Positions 41,501 to 43,380 of a DNA stretch of 43,380 nucleotides are shown here, in pieces. Positions within the stretch are counted from its first letter, which is position 1; each line of letters starts with the position of its first letter. The notes beneath the pieces were generated by a model. It searched no databases and had not been told where the DNA came from. It was given only the letters and a program-made list of their open reading frames with translations. Made by a program: the position numbers and the translations under genes. This DNA comes from Paramoeba atlantica (Eukaryota; Discosea): contig CDRNVI010000206.1 in NCBI GenBank assembly GCA_977017575.1, forward strand, positions 1 to 43,380. The letters are read 5' to 3'.

Positions 41501-43380
41501 AAGAAAAAGAAAAGAAAAGAACTTTTGTTTGAGAATTGGCATTTGCTTTTCCTTTAACCAATAAAAGTTCAACAATTTGTTTATTTCCACCAAAAACAGC
41601 ATGATAAAGTGGAGTTGCCCCACCCTTGAAAGAAAAAGAGAGAAAAAATGAAAAATAAAAAATAAAAAATCGTTTTTTTTTGTTTTAGAACATGAATATT
41701 CAATCCATTTTTCGTTTTTCAAAATCAAAAATAAGAAGAACCTCTTTTGCAAGATCAACATTTGCTCCTCTTTCCAATAAAATTTGAACAATTTGTTCAT
41801 GTCCCTTTTGAACAGCAATAAGAAGAGGAGTTTCTCCATCCTTTACATTAAAAAAAAAAATAGAAAAATGAGAAACTGAAAAAAAAAAAAAAAAGAAAAA
41901 GAAACAATCAACAAAATATAACCTTAGTTGCAAGATCAACATTTGGGTTTCCTTTTTCCAATAAAAGTTGAACAATTTGTTCATATCCATTTGCAGTAGC
42001 AATATAAAGAGGAGTTGCTCCATCCTTTACATTAAAAAAAAATAGAAAAATGAGAAACTGAAAAAAAAAAAGAAAAAGAAAAAGAAAAAAGAATCAAACA
42101 AAAATACAAAAGAGTGAAAAGAAAAAGAAATTAAAGAGCATCAAGGTTCAAAAAAAAATAGAATAAGAGAAGAACATAATCTGCAAAATCAACATTTGCT
42201 TTTCCTTTTTCCAATAAAATTTGAACCATTCGTTCATCTCCATATTCAGCAGCAATAGAAAGAGGAGTGTACTCAGCATTGTGACAAAAAAACTTTGTAA
42301 AAACAAAAGAAAAAATCGAAAATGAGAAAAAGAAAAGAAAAAGAAAAAAGAAAAAAAAAACAACAAATTTTAAAATAGAATTAAGAAGAAGAAGAACCGC
42401 AGTGCCATAATCAACATTTGGGTTTCCTTTCTCCAATAAAAGTTGAACAATTTGTTCATATCCTTCTTCAACAGCAACATAAAGAGGAGTTTTTCCCTCC
42501 TTTTGGATTAAAAAAAAAAAAATGAGAAAAATGAGAAGGGAAAAAAGAAAAAGAAAAAAAAGAAAAATCTTCAACTCACCAAATCAAAGAAACAATTAAA
42601 AAGAAACCTCATCTGCAAGATCAACATTTGGTTGTTCTTTTTCCAATAACATTTGAACAATTTGTTCATGCCCTCCTTCAACAGCAACATAAAGAGGAGT
42701 TTTTCCATACTTTTTGATTCAAAAAAAATGAGAAAAAATAAGAAAAGAAAAAGAAAAAGATTTTCTCAACCCTGACCAACTCAACAAATCAAAGAAACAA
42801 TTAAAAAGAAACCTCATCTGAAAGATCAACATTTGGTTTTCCTTTTTCCAACAAAAGTTGAACAATTTGTTCATGTCCTTTTTCAGCAGCAATATAAAGA
42901 GGAGTTTTTTCACTCTTTTGGTTAAAAAAAGGAAAAATGAGAATAGAAAAAAAAAAAAAAGGAGATCTAAACCCTGCCAACTCAATAAATCAAAAAAAAA
43001 AAAGAACCTTATGCGCAAGATCAACATTTGATTTTCCTTTTTCTAATAAAATTTGAACAATTTGTTTATATCCATTGTCAACAGCAACATAGAGAGGAGT
43101 TTCTTCATCCTTTTGATTAAAATAAAATAGAAAAATGAGAAAGTGAAAGAAAAAAGAAAAAAATAGAAAAAGAAACAAAATCAACAAAAGAACCTCAGTT
43201 GCAAGATCAACATTTGGTTTTCCTTTTTCCAATAAAATTTCAACAATTTGTTCATGTCCTTCTTCAGCAGCAACATAAAGAGGAGTTACTCCATACTTTT
43301 GATTAAAATAAAATAGAAAAATGAGAACATGAAAAGAAAAAAGAAAAAAATAGAAAAAGAAACAAAATCAACAAAAGAAC
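38483..43380 (-). CDS. Multi-exon ankyrin-repeat protein, 3' part (5' end outside window)
   Basis: At least 24 exons on the minus strand, each coding one whole ankyrin repeat of 33-35 residues (consensus [20 protein letters not shown] LLEKGxPNVDLAxx); 2,460 coding bases in the window, ending at TAA 38483-38485. Exon coordinates are the following entries. All introns are GT-AG, phase 0, 62-171 bp, T-rich on the coding strand. Exons end in GAxK/DQ-type codons before GTT(C/T) and begin after AAAG with GATGG. The repeats keep TPL, the A-A pair, the G-H turn and LL. Ankyrin stacks bind proteins; the partner and any fused domain lie outside the window. There is no membrane segment in the spliced product. 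The 5' neighbour exon begins just past 43380 (the donor is at the window edge). Splice sites are read by eye. Confidence 0.88.
38659..38760 (-). CDS. Ankyrin exon 2 from the 3' end
   Basis: [20 protein letters not shown] ...[10 protein letters not shown], 102 bp. Donor TTG|GTTTAT. Confidence 0.85.
38841..38939 (-). CDS. Ankyrin exon 3 from the 3' end
   Basis: [20 protein letters not shown] ...ANVNFAEQ, 99 bp. Donor CAG|GTTCTT. Confidence 0.87.
39022..39120 (-). CDS. Ankyrin exon 4 from the 3' end
   Basis: [20 protein letters not shown] ...ANVNLADK, 99 bp. Donor AAG|GTGTTA. It encodes the same protein sequence as exon 5, with one silent base difference. Confidence 0.88.
39198..39296 (-). CDS. 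Ankyrin exon 5 from the 3' end
   Basis: Near-identical copy of exon 4 at a 176-bp period, intron included. A very recent tandem duplication. Confidence 0.88.
39388..39486 (-). CDS. Ankyrin exon 6 from the 3' end
   Basis: [20 protein letters not shown] ...ANVDLADQ, 99 bp. Donor CAG|GTGCTA. Confidence 0.87.
39623..39721 (-). CDS. Ankyrin exon 7 from the 3' end
   Basis: [20 protein letters not shown] ...GNVDLADK, 99 bp. Donor AAG|GTGTTA. Confidence 0.87.
39870..39971 (-). CDS. Ankyrin exon 8 from the 3' end
   Basis: [20 protein letters not shown] ...KPNVNLPDQ, 102 bp. Donor CAG|GTTTTT. Confidence 0.87.
40056..40160 (-). CDS. Ankyrin exon 9 from the 3' end
   Basis: [20 protein letters not shown] ...KANVNSQRR, 105 bp. 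Acceptor CTTTCAG, donor AGG|GTTCAA. One of three divergent repeats ending NSQ (with exons 13 and 16). Confidence 0.8.
40265..40363 (-). CDS. Ankyrin exon 10 from the 3' end
   Basis: [20 protein letters not shown] ...ANVDLAEL, 99 bp. Donor TTG|GTTCTT. Confidence 0.87.
40535..40639 (-). CDS. Ankyrin exon 11 from the 3' end
   Basis: [20 protein letters not shown] ...KPNVDLLRK, 105 bp. Acceptor AAAATCAG, one codon longer at its start than the others. Confidence 0.82.
40712..40810 (-). CDS. Ankyrin exon 12 from the 3' end
   Basis: [20 protein letters not shown] ...ANVNLATE, 99 bp. Donor GAG|GTAATT, the only GTA donor of the set. Confidence 0.87.
40968..41069 (-). CDS. Ankyrin exon 13 from the 3' end
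   Basis: [20 protein letters not shown] ...GADVNSQIK, 102 bp. Donor AAG|GTTTTT. Confidence 0.86.
41151..41252 (-). CDS. Ankyrin exon 14 from the 3' end
   Basis: [20 protein letters not shown] ...KPNVNLPKE, 102 bp. Donor GAA|GTTTAG. Confidence 0.85.
41350..41454 (-). CDS. Ankyrin exon 15 from the 3' end
   Basis: [20 protein letters not shown] ...[10 protein letters not shown], 105 bp: one residue (I) longer in the loop than usual. Confidence 0.86.
41523..41624 (-). CDS. Ankyrin exon 16 from the 3' end
   Basis: [20 protein letters not shown] ...KANANSQTK, 102 bp. Donor AAA|GTTCTT. Confidence 0.84.
41742..41840 (-). CDS. Ankyrin exon 17 from the 3' end
   Basis: [20 protein letters not shown] ...ANVDLAKE, 99 bp. 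Donor GAG|GTTCTT. Confidence 0.88.
41923..42024 (-). CDS. Ankyrin exon 18 from the 3' end
   Basis: [20 protein letters not shown] ...NPNVDLATK, 102 bp. Donor AAG|GTTATA. Confidence 0.87.
42176..42292 (-). CDS. Ankyrin exon 19 from the 3' end (atypical start)
   Basis: [20 protein letters not shown] ...KANVDFADY, 117 bp with acceptor TTTACAAAG. It lacks the DG start; a nearer acceptor (GCTGAG|TACACT, exon 42176-42271) would also keep frame. The upstream intron is stop-free and a multiple of three. Confidence 0.7.
42398..42499 (-). CDS. Ankyrin exon 20 from the 3' end
   Basis: [20 protein letters not shown] ...NPNVDYGTA, 102 bp. Donor GCG|GTTCTT. Confidence 0.87.
42608..42709 (-). CDS. Ankyrin exon 21 from the 3' end
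   Basis: [20 protein letters not shown] ...QPNVDLADE, 102 bp. Its 3' intron side (CAAAGAAACAATTAAAAAGA on the plus strand) is the same as that of exon 22. Confidence 0.87.
42813..42914 (-). CDS. Ankyrin exon 22 from the 3' end
   Basis: [20 protein letters not shown] ...KPNVDLSDE, 102 bp. Acceptor CAAAAG|AGTG. Confidence 0.86.
43008..43109 (-). CDS. Ankyrin exon 23 from the 3' end
   Basis: [20 protein letters not shown] ...KSNVDLAHK, 102 bp. Donor AAG|GTTCTT. Confidence 0.87.
43194..43295 (-). CDS. Ankyrin exon 24 from the 3' end (first in window)
   Basis: [20 protein letters not shown] ...KPNVDLATE, 102 bp. The introns on both sides (43110-43193 and 43296-43380) are almost identical, so the 186-bp unit was duplicated recently. 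The next exon lies just outside the window. Confidence 0.88.

Noticed and set aside
38483-43380. Bacterial ankyrin gene or recent bacterial transfer
   Set aside because: It has more than 20 spliceosomal introns and host-like AT-rich composition.

Overview
The window is the left end of a eukaryotic chromosome. It opens with about 700 bp of CCCTAAA repeats (TTTAGGG-type telomere, known from plants, many algae and several protist groups), continues through repeat-dense AT-rich subtelomeric DNA, and ends in a gene with at least 24 tiny ankyrin exons. GT-AG introns, a Copia fossil, a LINE with an RNase H domain and a tRNA-headed SINE all say nucleus, not organelle or bacterium. I cannot name the species; a protist or alga is the best guess. 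Most long open frames here are simple-sequence artefacts rich in K/E/R or F/L/S and are not listed as genes.

Layout: 1-698 telomere. 699-10956 subtelomeric block A: a purine-rich half (699-5830), a pyrimidine-rich half (5830-8871, including a tandem pair of 1.4-kb units), a 92-bp tandem array at 9205-9760 split by a 581-bp element with 63-bp terminal inverted repeats, and an end piece finishing in AGCTATAAACCCTAA. 10985-12130 a Crypton-like tyrosine-recombinase fossil. 12245-13735 simple sequence. 13736-15950 an old, broken Ty1/Copia element. 15939-21570 one or more decayed minus-strand genes of unknown family, with recognisable introns. 21600-23300 CT/GA microsatellites. 23330-24169 a plus-strand gene whose last 155 codons look like a 2-oxoglutarate/Fe(II) oxygenase, with its upstream part in shifted frames. 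24640-25570 small gene fragments. 25570-35599 block B, a second copy of block A in the same orientation, carrying a LINE insertion with a perfect 15-bp target duplication that block A lacks. 35610-36400 a ~190-bp tandem array. 36561-38150 a membrane-protein fragment, a SINE with a 17-bp target duplication, a Tc1/mariner scrap and a fold-back of tRNA-like heads. 38483-43380 (and beyond) the minus-strand ankyrin gene.

The telomere-proximal 36 kb therefore behaves like a classic subtelomere: block duplication, insertion of mobile elements and gene decay. The only gene that looks intact is the innermost one. Its exons each encode exactly one ankyrin repeat, every intron is in phase 0, and neighbouring exon-intron units are nearly identical, so repeats can be gained or lost without breaking the frame.

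Caveat: many apparent frameshifts outside the ankyrin gene lie near homopolymers. I cannot separate true decay from uncorrected long-read errors without the reads.
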